64,000 nucleotides of DNA. It comes from Prado023 sp963700475 (lineage in GTDB: Bacteria > Actinomycetota > Actinomycetes > S36-B12 > CAIYMF01). Position 1 is the stretch's first letter; each line of letters opens with the position of its first letter. This document shows positions 43,329 through 52,955 of this stretch, piece after piece. The notes beneath the pieces were generated by a model that worked only from the letters and a program-made list of their open reading frames with translations, ran no database searches and had not been told where the DNA came from. A program made the translations under genes and the position numbers. The stretch covers positions 1-64,000 of the forward strand of contig CAVOXR010000005.1 of assembly GCA_963700475.1 (NCBI GenBank), written 5' to 3'.

Positions 43329-45215
43329 TCACAGTCCGATCTCGTGCCGCAGGGCCTGTGTGTCACTCACCCAGTTGCCGACGTTCCAGCGACCGTACGC
43401 TCCCAGGCCACCCAGCGGGTCGTCGCCGTAGTAGACCGGCACGTGGACCAGCGCCAGGCCGTCGTGTGCCAGTGCCTCGAGCATCGCCCGACGCAGGGAC
43501 TCCGGAGTGGTCCCGCCAGGCAGCGCGAGAACGCCCCCCACTGACGCCGCCCAGGCCACGTAGTCGACCGCCACCGAGTCGTTGGTCGCGTGCATCGCCC
43601 CGTACTGGTCCTTCTGCAGGCTGGCGATGGCGCCCATGCGGCGGTTGTCGAAGACCACGATCACACCGGTGGCGCCATGCTCGATCCCGTCGATCAGCAC
43701 CGCGGGGTTCATGGTGAACGAGCCGTCGCCGGTCAGGGCCACCGCGCGCCACGGCTCCGTACCAAGTGCGGTGGCGAGCACGGCGCTGGTCGCGAAGCCC
43801 ATGTAGGAGGCGCCGCCGTCCGTGATCGTCGCGCCCTCGTACTCGTCGACGGCGATCTGGAAGCCGTTGGCCTGGACGTCCCCCGCGTCGAAGAAGGCGA
43901 TCGCCCCAGCCTCGTGGGCGGCGCGCAGGACCACGTCGATCGCCGCCGGCTGGGTCAGCACCTCGGCCTGCCAGACCTCGTCGAAGAGCGTGGGGTGGGC
44001 GAAGCGCTCGGCCTTGAACGCCTCCCATTCGGCGCGCTTGTCGCGGCATTCCCGCAGCCACGGGGACTCGACCTCATCCACGGCGCCGCCGTGGGCCCGC
44101 ACCGCTTCGATGAGGCGCTGCAACGTCGGTCGGGCGTCACCGACCAACGCGGTGGTCCGCTGGTAGTGCAGCGCCGCATCGGGATCCGTGTTGATGTTGA
44201 CCACGTGCCTGACGTGCGGATACCCGGTTCGGCTGGAGTCGGACTGGCACACCGCACGGGTGCCGACCGCCAACAGGGCGTCGGCGTTCTCCATCGCGTG
44301 GTTGCCGCTGATCGACCCCTTCGATCCACCGACCGTCATGGCGCGCGGGTGGCTGCCCGGCACGACCCCGACGCTGATCGGTGACATCACGAACACTCCA
44401 TCGACCAGGTCGGCCAACTCGATCAGCTCTGCAACACACCCCCTCGCACCGCCCCCCACCTTGATCACCACCCGCTGCGCGGCCAGCAGTTCGCGGGCAG
44501 CCTCGTCGTAGTCCCCGGCTGAGGCCCCGAGGCGGGGCGGCGCCCCGGCTGGCAGCTCCGCGAGGTTGAAGTCGTGGATCAGCGCCGGCTGGGTGTTCAG
44601 CGGCAGCAGCAGGAAGAACGGGCCTTCACGGTGCGGATCATCGACGGTGTTCAGCCCGCGTCGCAGTGCGGTGGCCAGCGCGCCCGGCGTGTGCAGTGAG
44701 TAGGCGGACCCCATCGTGGCCGCCAGCCGCAGGAACAGCCCCTGCTCAGCACGAGGAATCTGCTGCATGTTGGGTCCCTCGTCCTCGGTGGTCTCATCCC
44801 CGTAGATGTGCCAGACCCCGACCCCGTCGCTCGCGGCCACCAGCGATCCAGCCATCGCCTGCAGCGCGCCCGGCCCGATCGAGGTCACGACCGCGGCCTT
44901 CTCCCCGGTGGCCCACCGCAGTGCGGTGACGGCATGAGCAGCCTCGGTCTCATGCCGCACCGGGAAGGTCCGCACCAGTCCGGCGGCCTGGTAGATCCTC
45001 AGCACCTCGCCCAGTTCCGTGGACCCGTGGCCCAGCACCGTCACGTAGCGGGAGACCTGTTGGCGCATCAGGCCGAGCACGAGGGCTTCGGCGAGGGTCA
45101 GGTCCGCGCGGGCAGGGATGGCGCCGACCTCCAGAGCCGCCTCGAGCCCCCCGGCCGCTGCGATCGCCCGGGCTCGCGCCTCGCGCCCCTCCCGGGCTTC
45201 CGCTGCCGCGCTCAT
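43329..45215 (-). CDS. Thiamine-diphosphate-dependent enzyme, IolD/acetolactate-synthase-like
   Basis: 628 residues, with an N-terminal PYR domain bearing the activating Glu89 in 'FPVRHETEAAHAV', a central domain ('VVIKVGGGARGCVAEL'), and a C-terminal PP domain with the ThDP/Mg motif 'GDGSFTMNPAVLIDG' and 'VIVVFDNRRMG'. The length and the stretch 'HIYGDETTEDEGPNMQQIPR' resemble IolD (trihydroxycyclohexanedione hydrolase) more than acetolactate synthase. It probably cleaves a C-C bond of a diketone or 2-keto acid. It is the first gene of the minus-strand cluster, 129 bp from the divergent MFS transporter. Confidence 0.88.
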   Translation of the reverse strand: MSAAAEAREGREARARAIAAAGGLEAALEVGAIPARADLTLAEALVLGLMRQQVSRYVTVLGHGSTELGEVLRIYQAAGLVRTFPVRHETEAAHAVTALRWATGEKAAVVTSIGPGALQAMAGSLVAASDGVGVWHIYGDETTEDEGPNMQQIPRAEQGLFLRLAATMGSAYSLHTPGALATALRRGLNTVDDPHREGPFFLLLPLNTQPALIHDFNLAELPAGAPPRLGASAGDYDEAARELLAAQRVVIKVGGGARGCVAELIELADLVDGVFVMSPISVGVVPGSHPRAMTVGGSKGSISGNHAMENADALLAVGTRAVCQSDSSRTGYPHVRHVVNINTDPDAALHYQRTTALVGDARPTLQRLIEAVRAHGGAVDEVESPWLRECRDKRAEWEAFKAERFAHPTLFDEVWQAEVLTQPAAIDVVLRAAHEAGAIAFFDAGDVQANGFQIAVDEYEGATITDGGASYMGFATSAVLATALGTEPWRAVALTGDGSFTMNPAVLIDGIEHGATGVIVVFDNRRMGAIASLQKDQYGAMHATNDSVAVDYVAWAASVGGVLALPGGTTPESLRRAMLEALAHDGLALVHVPVYYGDDPLGGLGAYGRWNVGNWVSDTQALRHEIGL

Positions 45216-45344
45216 ATCGCACTCGCTCTCGCCGGGTCACGCTTCCTCGATCTTGCCCGATCCGGCCGCCCTCTCGCGCGCCAACGGTGAGTCCTGCTCG
45301 CTACGCTCGATGAGAACGACAACTCGGAGCGAGGGCGGGTCATC

Positions 45345-46610
45345 GTGGCTGATACTGCGGGCGCGCCCGCGACCGAATCGATCCTGGCGCTTCGCGAACC
45401 GACCGTGCCGGTGGGAAAGAAGTACCTGGTCTCGATCACGCTGGCCAACATCGGCCTCCTCATGGTCCTGATCACCCCGTTGAACAACCTCCTCCCGCGC
45501 TACGCCGACCAGATCACCGGTGGCGACGGCAAGGAAGCCGCCCTGGCCTGGATCAGCGCGGTGGGGGCGATCGCCGCCATGGTCTTCAACCCCTTGGCAG
45601 GTGCGCTGTCGGACCGGACCACCTCTCGGCTGGGCCGGCGGCGGCCGTGGATCCTCGTCGGCGCCACCCTGACAGCCGTACTCATGGTGGTGATGTCGTA
45701 TCAAACGAGCGTCGTGACTTTGGCGGCGCTGTGGTTCCTGGTCCTGGCCGCGAGCAACGTGGCCTTCTCCGCACTGACCGCCTACGTGCCTGACCAGGCC
45801 CCGGTGAATCAGCGCGGACTCGTGTCAGGACTCGTCGGGCTGGCGCAGGTGGTGGGCGTCGTCCTGGGGGTGGCGCTGGTGTCCTTCGTGGTCAGCGACC
45901 TGCAGGCGGGCACCTGGCTCCTGGGCGGCCTCGCCCTGGTCATGGTCCTGCCGGTTGTCCTGCTGGTCGATGACGCCGTCCTGCCGAGATCGTCGGTGCG
46001 CGCCTTCCGGTGGGGCGAGTTCATGCGCGGCTTCTACGTCAACCCGCGCGAGTACCCCGACTTCGGTTGGGCGTGGATCACAAGGTTCCTCGTGTGGCTG
46101 GGGACAGCGATGGCCACCATCTATCTCCTGTTCTACCTCGAGGACTTCCTGGACTACCCCGAGCCGGAACAGGGCCAGACGATGCTGATCGGCCTCTACG
46201 GCTTGGGCACGATCCTCACCGCGGTGATCGGTGGACGGATGTCCGACAAGTCGGGCAAGCGCAAGATCTTCGTGGTCGTGGCCAGCGTGATGATGGGCTT
46301 GTCCGTGTTGATCCTGGCGTTCATCCCGTCGTTCCCGGCGGCGTGCGTGGGAGCCTTCCTGCTCGGTACGGGATACGGCGTCTACCTCGCGGTCGACCAG
46401 GCCCTGATCACCCAGGTCCTCCCGACTGCCGAGGATCGGGCGCGCGACCTCGGGGTCATCAACATCGCCAACACCATGCCCCAGATCCTCGCGCCGGTGA
46501 TCGCCGCGCCCCTTGTCACCTCGTTCGGCTATCCGTCGCTGTTCCTGGCCGTATCGGTGGTGATGGTGCTGGCCGGCTACCTGGTCAGGTTCATCAAGTC
46601 AGTGCCCTGA
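45345..46610 (+). CDS. MFS transporter (sugar/polyol type)
   Basis: 421 residues from GTG 45345. Twelve hydrophobic segments are visible, with the MFS motif A variant 'GALSDRTTSRLGRRRPWILV' after helix 2 and 'GGRMSDKSGKRKIFVV' between helices 8 and 9. This pattern is typical of sucrose/glycoside-pentoside-type and actinobacterial uptake carriers. It is divergent from the four-gene catabolic cluster, so it probably imports the substrate of that pathway; the shared 129-bp region would hold both promoters. Confidence 0.9.
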   Translation: MADTAGAPATESILALREPTVPVGKKYLVSITLANIGLLMVLITPLNNLLPRYADQITGGDGKEAALAWISAVGAIAAMVFNPLAGALSDRTTSRLGRRRPWILVGATLTAVLMVVMSYQTSVVTLAALWFLVLAASNVAFSALTAYVPDQAPVNQRGLVSGLVGLAQVVGVVLGVALVSFVVSDLQAGTWLLGGLALVMVLPVVLLVDDAVLPRSSVRAFRWGEFMRGFYVNPREYPDFGWAWITRFLVWLGTAMATIYLLFYLEDFLDYPEPEQGQTMLIGLYGLGTILTAVIGGRMSDKSGKRKIFVVVASVMMGLSVLILAFIPSFPAACVGAFLLGTGYGVYLAVDQALITQVLPTAEDRARDLGVINIANTMPQILAPVIAAPLVTSFGYPSLFLAVSVVMVLAGYLVRFIKSVP

Positions 46611-46752
46611 TCTCGCCCGGGAGTAGGGGGGCCATGCCTACTTCAACTGCTCGAACATGCCGCAGGTCGCCGCTGGCGCATCCGCTCCACCTTCGGCGGC
46701 GGCTGCCGAGGTGTGCCTCGGGTCGGCCTGGTCGCTGGGAGTGAAGGCCCGG

Positions 46753-47715
46753 TCACCCTGCCATGTCGGTCCAGTCGAGGACGCGCAGCGCCCGCAGGGT
46801 GTTCCAGCGGCTCGGCTGCCAATCGCCGTCTTCGAACTGGAAGTGAGTCTCCCCCGGGTGGGTGTTCTCGAGCAGCCAGGTGCCATCGGGCTGCCGCTTG
46901 TCGCGGACCAGTTGCACGGCCTCGCTGACCCGCGGGTCGGGGGCCTGACCGGTGCGGCGGAGGTAGTCCAGGCCGCGCAGCACGTCGTAGTGCCAGCGCG
47001 GCGGCCAGGAGAACTGCAGCCAGCGCTCGACTGGAACCTCACCGGTGGTCCTGCGCCGGAACAGCCGCCGCTGTAGCAGGTACTGCTCCCCGCGGTGGCG
47101 GGCAGCGGCCACAGGCATCGTCCCGCCGGACATCTCGTATTCGAGCAGACCCTCGAGCACGCAGATCGTGGAGTCGAACGAGGACACGGTGGCCCCGTTC
47201 TCCGCCTCGCAGTTCCAACCGCCGTCGTCGAGCTGGTCGGCGAGCAGCCTTCTGACCAGGCCGTCAACGTCGACACCGAAGTAGGCGCCGATCGACAGGG
47301 TCCGACCGTTGATGCACGGCTCGACCTCGCCGTCGAAGAACGCCTGTCCGTCGTGCTCCCAACGGCAGTTCGCTGCGACCAGCTCGATCGCCTCCCGGGC
47401 GGACTGGCATGCCGGGTCCAGCCCGAGGTCACGCAGCAGCACCAGAGTGGGCAAGGTCGACGTCCACGGCTGCCCCTCGGAGAAGTCCGGGACGATTCCA
47501 GCCCGCCAGTCCTCGGCGACGTACCGCGGGAAGCATGCACCACCGGCCCACTGTCCATCGGGGTCGCGCAGGGCGAGCAGGCGGGCTCCCCAGCCCTCCC
47601 TCTCGACGCGGGCACGCTCGGCCGCGACCGCCTCGGCCGGCGCCTGCTCAAGATCGCGCAGTACCTGCCACCGGATCGCCGGATCGCCACCCAGCAGCCA
47701 GCCTGTGACGTCCAT
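46753..47715 (-). CDS. Terpene-cyclase/squalene-hopene-cyclase-fold protein
   Basis: About 320 residues from ATG 47715 (an earlier in-frame ATG is at 47793). Alpha-barrel repeats with QW-like motifs are seen: 'LRDPDGQWAGGACFP', 'LADQLDDGGWNCEAENG', 'KRQPDGTWLLEN'. The DxDD motif of squalene-hopene cyclases is not seen and the length is half that of true cyclases. It is therefore a single-barrel homologue, probably not a cyclase. Similar proteins are annotated as prenyltransferase/squalene-oxidase-repeat. The function is unknown. Confidence 0.8.
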   Translation of the reverse strand: MDVTGWLLGGDPAIRWQVLRDLEQAPAEAVAAERARVEREGWGARLLALRDPDGQWAGGACFPRYVAEDWRAGIVPDFSEGQPWTSTLPTLVLLRDLGLDPACQSAREAIELVAANCRWEHDGQAFFDGEVEPCINGRTLSIGAYFGVDVDGLVRRLLADQLDDGGWNCEAENGATVSSFDSTICVLEGLLEYEMSGGTMPVAAARHRGEQYLLQRRLFRRRTTGEVPVERWLQFSWPPRWHYDVLRGLDYLRRTGQAPDPRVSEAVQLVRDKRQPDGTWLLENTHPGETHFQFEDGDWQPSRWNTLRALRVLDWTDMAG

Positions 47716-47844
47716 GGCCGCAATCCTTCCTCCGGCCACGGCCCCATGTCGATCCGCGTACTGGGCCAGCCAGGCTGGATCGACGATGGACATCGGCCCA
47801 GGCCCGTCGTTGCCTCACCTCGGCAGATGCGAGGCGGCGACTGA

Positions 47845-48198
47845 GACGTAGGCGAGTACCAAGAGGAGGTCGCGCTGTGGGGTGGAACCGCGGGCCAGGC
47901 GTACGACCCCTGCTACCACCTGGCGTGTGACACCTTCGCGAACAACAACGACCAGGCCCTCTACGTCAAATCCGACGCAGTGGCATTCGCCACGCTGCAG
48001 TACGCGATGAGCACCCAGGACCTCAACGGGATCCGCGGCAAGGGCAACTTCCGCCCGATCAGCCTCCCGGTGGTACCTCCGCCGCGCTCCAAGGCGGCCA
48101 GCACCACCACGAGCACGACCCCGAGGCGGAATGGCTCTCGGTTCCCTCTCGCTGGTCGGTGCAACGAAGTGCCAAATGATGGTAAGGCGCCTCGGTAG
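47845..48198 (+). pseudogene. C-terminal fragment of an M28-type aminopeptidase
   Basis: The frame, opened by a stop at 47842, reads 'EYQEEVALWGGTAGQAYDPC', 'YHLACDTFANNNDQALYVKS' and 'DAVAFATLQYAMSTQDLNG', then a Pro/Ser/Thr-rich tail to a stop at 48198. This is the end of secreted Streptomyces-type M28 aminopeptidases (GGTAG...DPCYH...CDT). The ~300-residue catalytic part is missing and no start is present. The preceding gene is oriented oppositely, so the rest was lost by deletion or rearrangement. Confidence 0.75.
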
Positions 48199-48207
48199 GG
48201 TTTCGAC

Positions 48208-48855
48208 ATGGGCGATCTGGAGGGGTGGAACGCTCCGGGCGACCTGAGCCGGATGCGGATCTCGGATGCGGACCGCCACCGGGTGGCCGAAGTGCTGCGC
48301 CAGGCTGCGGGGGAAGGGCGACTCGAGTTCGACGAGCTCGACGAGCGGCTCGAGCTGACCTTCAGCGCGAAGACCTATGCCGACCTGATCCCGATCACCG
48401 CCGACCTGTACCCCATGCCCCCTGCCCCACCGACCGCCTCGCCGGTGCCGCTCGTGGGTGGGGTCCCCGCCGTCGGGTATTCGTCATCGACGGCGATCTT
48501 GGGTGACCGCAAGCGTCGCGGGGTCTGGCAGGTCCCGGCCCACCACGCGGCGTTCACTCTCATGGGCAGCATCACACTCGACCTGCGCGAAGCGCTCCTG
48601 ACCGCCCGAGAGACCACCATCAACGCCAACGCGATCATGGGGGAGATCAAGATCATCATCCCCGCCCATATGCACGCCGTGGTCGACGGGACGCCGATCA
48701 TGGGCGACTACGGACAGGGCAAGGACAAGGTGCCGGCCGACCTCCGCCCCGAGTCGCCGACCATCCGGGTCAAGGGAGTGGCCCTGATGGGGTCTGTGCA
48801 GGTGGTGCGGTTGCCCCCGCCCGGCACGCCCCGCAAGTTCATCGGCACCTACTGA
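48208..48855 (+). CDS. DUF1707 domain protein with cell-wall-active-antibiotic-response-like C-terminus
   Basis: 215 residues. The N-terminal DUF1707 (SHOCT-related) module is 'LSRMRISDADRHRVAEVLRQ' plus 'GEGRLEFDELDERL', repeated in many Actinomycetota. A Pro-rich linker follows, then a beta-rich domain ('FTLMGSITLDLREALL', 'NANAIMGEIKIIIPAHMHAV', 'VALMGSVQVVRLPP') like the LiaF/DUF2154 right-handed helix. It is probably a cytosolic or membrane-associated stress-related protein with no enzymatic motif. Confidence 0.88.
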   Translation: MGDLEGWNAPGDLSRMRISDADRHRVAEVLRQAAGEGRLEFDELDERLELTFSAKTYADLIPITADLYPMPPAPPTASPVPLVGGVPAVGYSSSTAILGDRKRRGVWQVPAHHAAFTLMGSITLDLREALLTARETTINANAIMGEIKIIIPAHMHAVVDGTPIMGDYGQGKDKVPADLRPESPTIRVKGVALMGSVQVVRLPPPGTPRKFIGTY

Positions 48856-49045
48856 GCAGCGGGCCGTGGGACTCCGGCCTCTTGCGGCAGGTGCGGCACT
48901 CCGGCTCCGGTTCCTCCGTCGATGTCCAGCCAGCCGGTGGCCTGCACCGTCGCGCCGCTGATGACCCAACCTACGCACTGGGGACCTGGCATCGGCATCG
49001 ACTTGGCCGCCGGCCGCGAGGCGGCTGGTGATGGGCGCTGGCGGG

Positions 49046-49726
49046 TCAGTTCGTGGGTTCCTCTGCAGGTACGCCCTTGATGAGGAGCCATAGCGCGAGG
49101 CTGACCTCGGCGATGAAGCCGATCGCCCAGGAGGGGTAGCTGATGGCTGGGTATCCGGGTGCGAGGAGTGCCTGGAGGAACCAGACGAGGACCGCGACGC
49201 CGTCCAGGAGGAGGAGCCAACCGAGGAACCGGGGGAGGAACCCCGAGCGCAGGACGAGCCAGCCCAGGGGGAACAGCCATGCGGAGAAGAACACCTGGGC
49301 AATGATGAAGCCGGTCTGGTGGGTGGTGACTGACAGCATCGCCAGGGCGTCGAGTTGCGGGCCGGTGAGTCCCACGGAGTCGCTCTGCGCGAGAACGGCG
49401 AACAGGGGCAGGTAGCTCGCGCACTGCACCGCCACCCCGATCGCGTTGAGTATGAGCAGGAGCAGGGCAAGGGGTTCGTTGACTGGGCGCAGAAGCACGT
49501 AGAGCGCCCAAGCGGTGAGGACGAACAGCAGCGCCGAGCTGATCGCTGCGACCAGTCCCAGCCGGAACAACATCTCGTCGTCGGTGATTGCCGCGCGCAG
49601 CGTGTCCGCGTCGCTGAGCCCGATGTGCCCGAGTCGGCTGGCGAGCACGTTGGCCAGGACGTAGGCCAGGTACAGCCCGCCCGCCCACCGAGCGACCGTG
49701 GTTCGTGGCCATGCCGTCCCGATCAC
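49046..49726 (-). CDS. DUF4386 family membrane protein
   Basis: 226 residues from GTG 49726, with GAGGAGGG eight bases upstream. Six hydrophobic helices are visible, including 'LGLVAAISSALLFVLTAWAL', 'IIAQVFFSAWLFPLGWLVLR' and 'LGWLLLLDGVAVLVWFLQAL'. The start overlaps the upstream gene's stop (GTGA), so the two are translationally coupled. DUF4386 proteins have no known biochemical role. Confidence 0.85.
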   Translation of the reverse strand: MIGTAWPRTTVARWAGGLYLAYVLANVLASRLGHIGLSDADTLRAAITDDEMLFRLGLVAAISSALLFVLTAWALYVLLRPVNEPLALLLLILNAIGVAVQCASYLPLFAVLAQSDSVGLTGPQLDALAMLSVTTHQTGFIIAQVFFSAWLFPLGWLVLRSGFLPRFLGWLLLLDGVAVLVWFLQALLAPGYPAISYPSWAIGFIAEVSLALWLLIKGVPAEEPTN

Positions 49727-50235
49727 GACAGCCCTCCTCGTTCGCTCACCCGAGAGTGAGCACCTGCCCCAGCCTGCCCTGCACGGGTGACCAGCCCGAT
49801 CGCCACCCCGAGTGCCATGACCCGAATCACGTTGAACACCGTCGCCACCAGCAGCCAATAGCCGGGGTCAGACACTCCCGAGAACAACTTCGAAGGCACC
49901 TCGACGAACACGGTGAGAAAGACCAGGGCGGCTGCGCTGAGCCACAAGGCCCGGCTCATCGGGCCGGTGCCGGGGACCCGCTCCGGGTATCGCACCAGCA
50001 CCACAGCCACGACGCTGGCGATGAGCAGCCCACCGAATGCCGCCTGTATGAGCATCGGCACATATTGGATCGACAAGGCGGACCGGTACGCGGCCGCGAT
50101 CGGGGTCAATGAGATCACGAAGTTGGCTGACCAGAACGCAACCGCTCCGGCCACGGCGGGTCTCCACCAGCCGCTCCGGGGCGAACCCGCTGGCTTCGCA
50201 CTCGGACTGGAGGAGGGGACTTCGACGACATCCAT
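49723..50235 (-). CDS. Multi-pass membrane protein coupled to the DUF4386 gene
   Basis: 170 residues from ATG 50235 (GTG 50238 also possible). Helices: 'PAVAGAVAFWSANFVISLTP', 'LIQAAFGGLLIASVVAVVLV', 'ALWLSAAALVFLTVFVEV' and 'WLLVATVFNVIRVMALGVAI'. No family was recognised. It is the first gene of a two-gene unit with the DUF4386 protein; the overlap suggests the two act together. Confidence 0.7.
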   Translation of the reverse strand: MDVVEVPSSSPSAKPAGSPRSGWWRPAVAGAVAFWSANFVISLTPIAAAYRSALSIQYVPMLIQAAFGGLLIASVVAVVLVRYPERVPGTGPMSRALWLSAAALVFLTVFVEVPSKLFSGVSDPGYWLLVATVFNVIRVMALGVAIGLVTRAGQAGAGAHSRVSERGGLS

Positions 50236-50645
50236 CACTACTCCCACCGGCCACGATCCGACCCGCCTCCGGCTTCCCGCCGAACGGGACCGATAGCGAG
50301 GGATCAACTTCAACGTACACCCGCGCCAGGGCCATCGTCTGGGCAGAGTGACCGAGGTCACGAGCGGCCCACACCCGAGCTGAATCTGGCCGCCGGTCTG
50401 TCGGTCTGGGGTGTGGCCCACATGATCACTGATTGTGACCCTATTGATCGTGAGCGGCACCCTCGAGGGGTGGGGTGTCGGTATCGGCCCGCGGGGCGGC
50501 TGATGACCGGGGTCGGCAGACTGGTGAGGGTTGCCCCGGAAGGCGGGACCACCGCGTGCGTGGGGCGCGAGTGGCTGCGCAGCGATGTCCGTGGTCTGGA
50601 CCTGGGCCGTGGGGTGAGGCCATACTTCCCTTACCGGGAGGCCTG
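50236..50645. repeat. Intergenic stretch with a dispersed repeat copy (50381-50470)
   Basis: The segment 'tgaatctggccgccggtctg' followed by 'tcggtctggggtgt' and 'gatcactgattgtgac' matches copies A and B. The downstream 'ctgatgaccggggtcggcag' (about 50500-50520) loosely resembles copy C. The rest must hold the promoter of the signalling operon; the ribosome-binding site of its first gene (GGGAGG, 50636-50641) is clear, but no -35/-10 pair could be fixed. Confidence 0.5.
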
Positions 50646-52955
50646 ATGCCGACTGCGCGCCGTATGGTCGACCCCGGCGCCACCGACCTGCGCCGGGAGT
50701 TGAAGGACGCCCAGGAGCAGTTGCGGGCGACCAGCGAGGTGCTCGAGGCGCTGGGCCGCTCGAGCTCCGACCTCGATGACGTGTTCCGGACGGTTGTCGG
50801 TAGTGCGCTGAGCCTCTGCCGCGGCGATGCCGCCCAGTTGCACCTGTTCGAGGGCGACTCCTACCGGTTGGCGTGGCATTCCGGGCTCAGCGAGGAGTTC
50901 CGGGCGTTCATGGCTGAGCACCCAATCGTCGCGAGCAGGGCCACCCTCGTCGGACGGGTGGGGCTTGATCGGCGCACCCAGCAGATCGCGGACGTCCTTG
51001 CCGACCCCGAGTACCGTCGCACGGACGCCCAGCGCCTTGGCCAGTTCCGCTCGATCATCGGCGCCCCGATGCTCCTCGATGGGGAGGTCGTGGGCGTCCT
51101 CTCAGCGTGGCGGACCAGGGTCGCCCCGTTCTCTGAGCGTGCGGCGGAGCTGTTGACTGACTTCGCCACGCAGGCCGCTATCGCGGTACGGACCGTGGGC
51201 CTGGTCCGCGACCTGGAGGCGGGAGGTGCGGCGCTGGCCACGAAGGTCGACCAGCTGGAGGCGCTCGGCGCCGTCGGCGAGGCCGTGAGTTCCAGCCTCG
51301 ACCTGAACGAGGTCCTGACCACGATCGTCACCCATGCCGTGGCGCTCTCGGGGACCGATGGAGGGTCGATCCTGGAGTTCGACCCGGAACTGCAGGAGTT
51401 CCGGGTGCGCACGGCCTTCGGGACCAGCCCCCAGGTGTTGGAGTCCCTGCGCGGTATCCGGCTCGGGCTGCACGACACGCTGGTCGGTCGGGCCGCCAGG
51501 GAACGTTTGCCCCTGCAGGTGGCCGACCTGTCATCGGATGCTGACGACGCACACCTGCGCACTCTCAGGGATGCCGGCTGGCGCAGCGTGGTTGCGGTCC
51601 CGATGCTTCGCCAAGACCAGGTGGTTGGGGCGTTGGTGGTGCGTCGGCGCACGCCCGGCGTGGTCGACCCGGAGACCTGCGAGTTCCTGCAGACCTTCGC
51701 CAGCCAGTCCGCCCTGGCGATCGGCAACGCCCAGCTGTACCGCCGCCTGGAGCAGAAGGGCGCTGAGCTGGCGGTGGTCAGCCAGCACAAGTCCGAGTTC
51801 CTCGCCTCCATGTCCCACGAGCTGCGGACGCCGCTCAACGCCATCATCGGCTTCTCCGAGGTGCTGCTCGAGCGGATGTTCGGAGACCTCAATGCGCGCC
51901 AAGACGAGTACCTGCGCGACATCCACTCCTCGGGCAAGCACCTGCTGGCGCTGCTCAACGACATCCTCGACCTGTCGAAGGTCGAGGCCGGTCAGATGGT
52001 CCTCGACGTTCGGCCCGTCTCCGTGCGGCCGCTGCTGGATGGGTGCCTCGGGTTCATCCGCGAGCGTGCCCAACGTCATGGGCTCGCCGTCGAGGTCAGG
52101 GTGGACGATGATGTGGGCGAGGTCGAGGCCGACGAGCTTCGGCTGCGTCAGGTCGTGCTCAATCTGCTGACCAATGCGGTGAAGTTCACTCCGGACGGTG
52201 GCCGGGTCACCGTGGAAGCACATCGTGACGGTGCTGAGATCGTCATCACGGTGACCGACACCGGTGTCGGGGTTCCCGAGGGCGACCGCGAGCGCATCTT
52301 CGAGTCCTTCCAGCAGGGTGGACGTGCGCCTGGGGCGCAGGAGGGAACGGGCCTGGGACTCACCCTCAGCCGGCGCATCGTGCACCTGCACGGGGGTCGC
52401 ATGTGGGTGGTCAGCGACACCGGGCGGGGGAGCACGTTCGGCTTCACGATTCCGACCGCGCCCAGGGCGGGCGCCACGGGCCCCGTCCCGGAGGGGGAGG
52501 GGGGGTCCGGTGTGGTGCTGGTCGTGGAGGACGACCGGCCCTCCCAGGAACTCATGAGCATCCTGTTGGTGGACCAGGGACTGCGGGTGGAGGTGGTGTC
52601 GACCGGGGAGCAGGCGTTGGAGCGGCTGCACCACGGCCTGCCGGCGGCCGTGGTGCTGGACATCCGGCTTCCCGGGATCGACGGGTGGGAGGTCCTGTCG
52701 CGGATCAAGGGGGACCCGGCGACGGCACAGGTGCCGATCGTGGTGGTGTCCATACTCGACGAGCGGGGTCGGGGCATCGCGCTCGGGGCTGATGAGTACC
52801 TCGTCAAGCCCGTGACCCGGGAGCTGTTGGTCCCGGCACTGCGGCGAGCAGGGGTGCTATCCGACACGGTGCACGCAGCGGGGACCGATCAACCACCTGA
52901 GTCTGCTGGCGCCGCCAAACGTCCCCCGGCGGGCGGGGGGCACCATGACCGGTGA
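50646..52955 (+). CDS. Cytosolic hybrid histidine kinase (GAF-GAF-HisKA-HATPase-REC)
   Basis: 769 residues from ATG 50646 behind GGGAGG. The order is: short coiled coil (about 8-38), GAF domain 1 (about 40-185), GAF domain 2 (about 215-365), HisKA with phospho-acceptor His391 in 'SHELRTPLNAIIGFSEVL', HATPase with N box 'NLLTNAVKFTPDGG', G boxes 'DTGVGVPEGDRERIFESF' and 'GTGLGLTLSRRIV', then a receiver domain with Asp672 in 'VVLDIRLPGIDGW' and a Lys in 'YLVKPV'. No membrane segment is present, so it senses an internal signal. Its stop overlaps the next gene by 11 bp. Confidence 0.95.
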   Translation: MPTARRMVDPGATDLRRELKDAQEQLRATSEVLEALGRSSSDLDDVFRTVVGSALSLCRGDAAQLHLFEGDSYRLAWHSGLSEEFRAFMAEHPIVASRATLVGRVGLDRRTQQIADVLADPEYRRTDAQRLGQFRSIIGAPMLLDGEVVGVLSAWRTRVAPFSERAAELLTDFATQAAIAVRTVGLVRDLEAGGAALATKVDQLEALGAVGEAVSSSLDLNEVLTTIVTHAVALSGTDGGSILEFDPELQEFRVRTAFGTSPQVLESLRGIRLGLHDTLVGRAARERLPLQVADLSSDADDAHLRTLRDAGWRSVVAVPMLRQDQVVGALVVRRRTPGVVDPETCEFLQTFASQSALAIGNAQLYRRLEQKGAELAVVSQHKSEFLASMSHELRTPLNAIIGFSEVLLERMFGDLNARQDEYLRDIHSSGKHLLALLNDILDLSKVEAGQMVLDVRPVSVRPLLDGCLGFIRERAQRHGLAVEVRVDDDVGEVEADELRLRQVVLNLLTNAVKFTPDGGRVTVEAHRDGAEIVITVTDTGVGVPEGDRERIFESFQQGGRAPGAQEGTGLGLTLSRRIVHLHGGRMWVVSDTGRGSTFGFTIPTAPRAGATGPVPEGEGGSGVVLVVEDDRPSQELMSILLVDQGLRVEVVSTGEQALERLHHGLPAAVVLDIRLPGIDGWEVLSRIKGDPATAQVPIVVVSILDERGRGIALGADEYLVKPVTRELLVPALRRAGVLSDTVHAAGTDQPPESAGAAKRPPAGGGHHDR

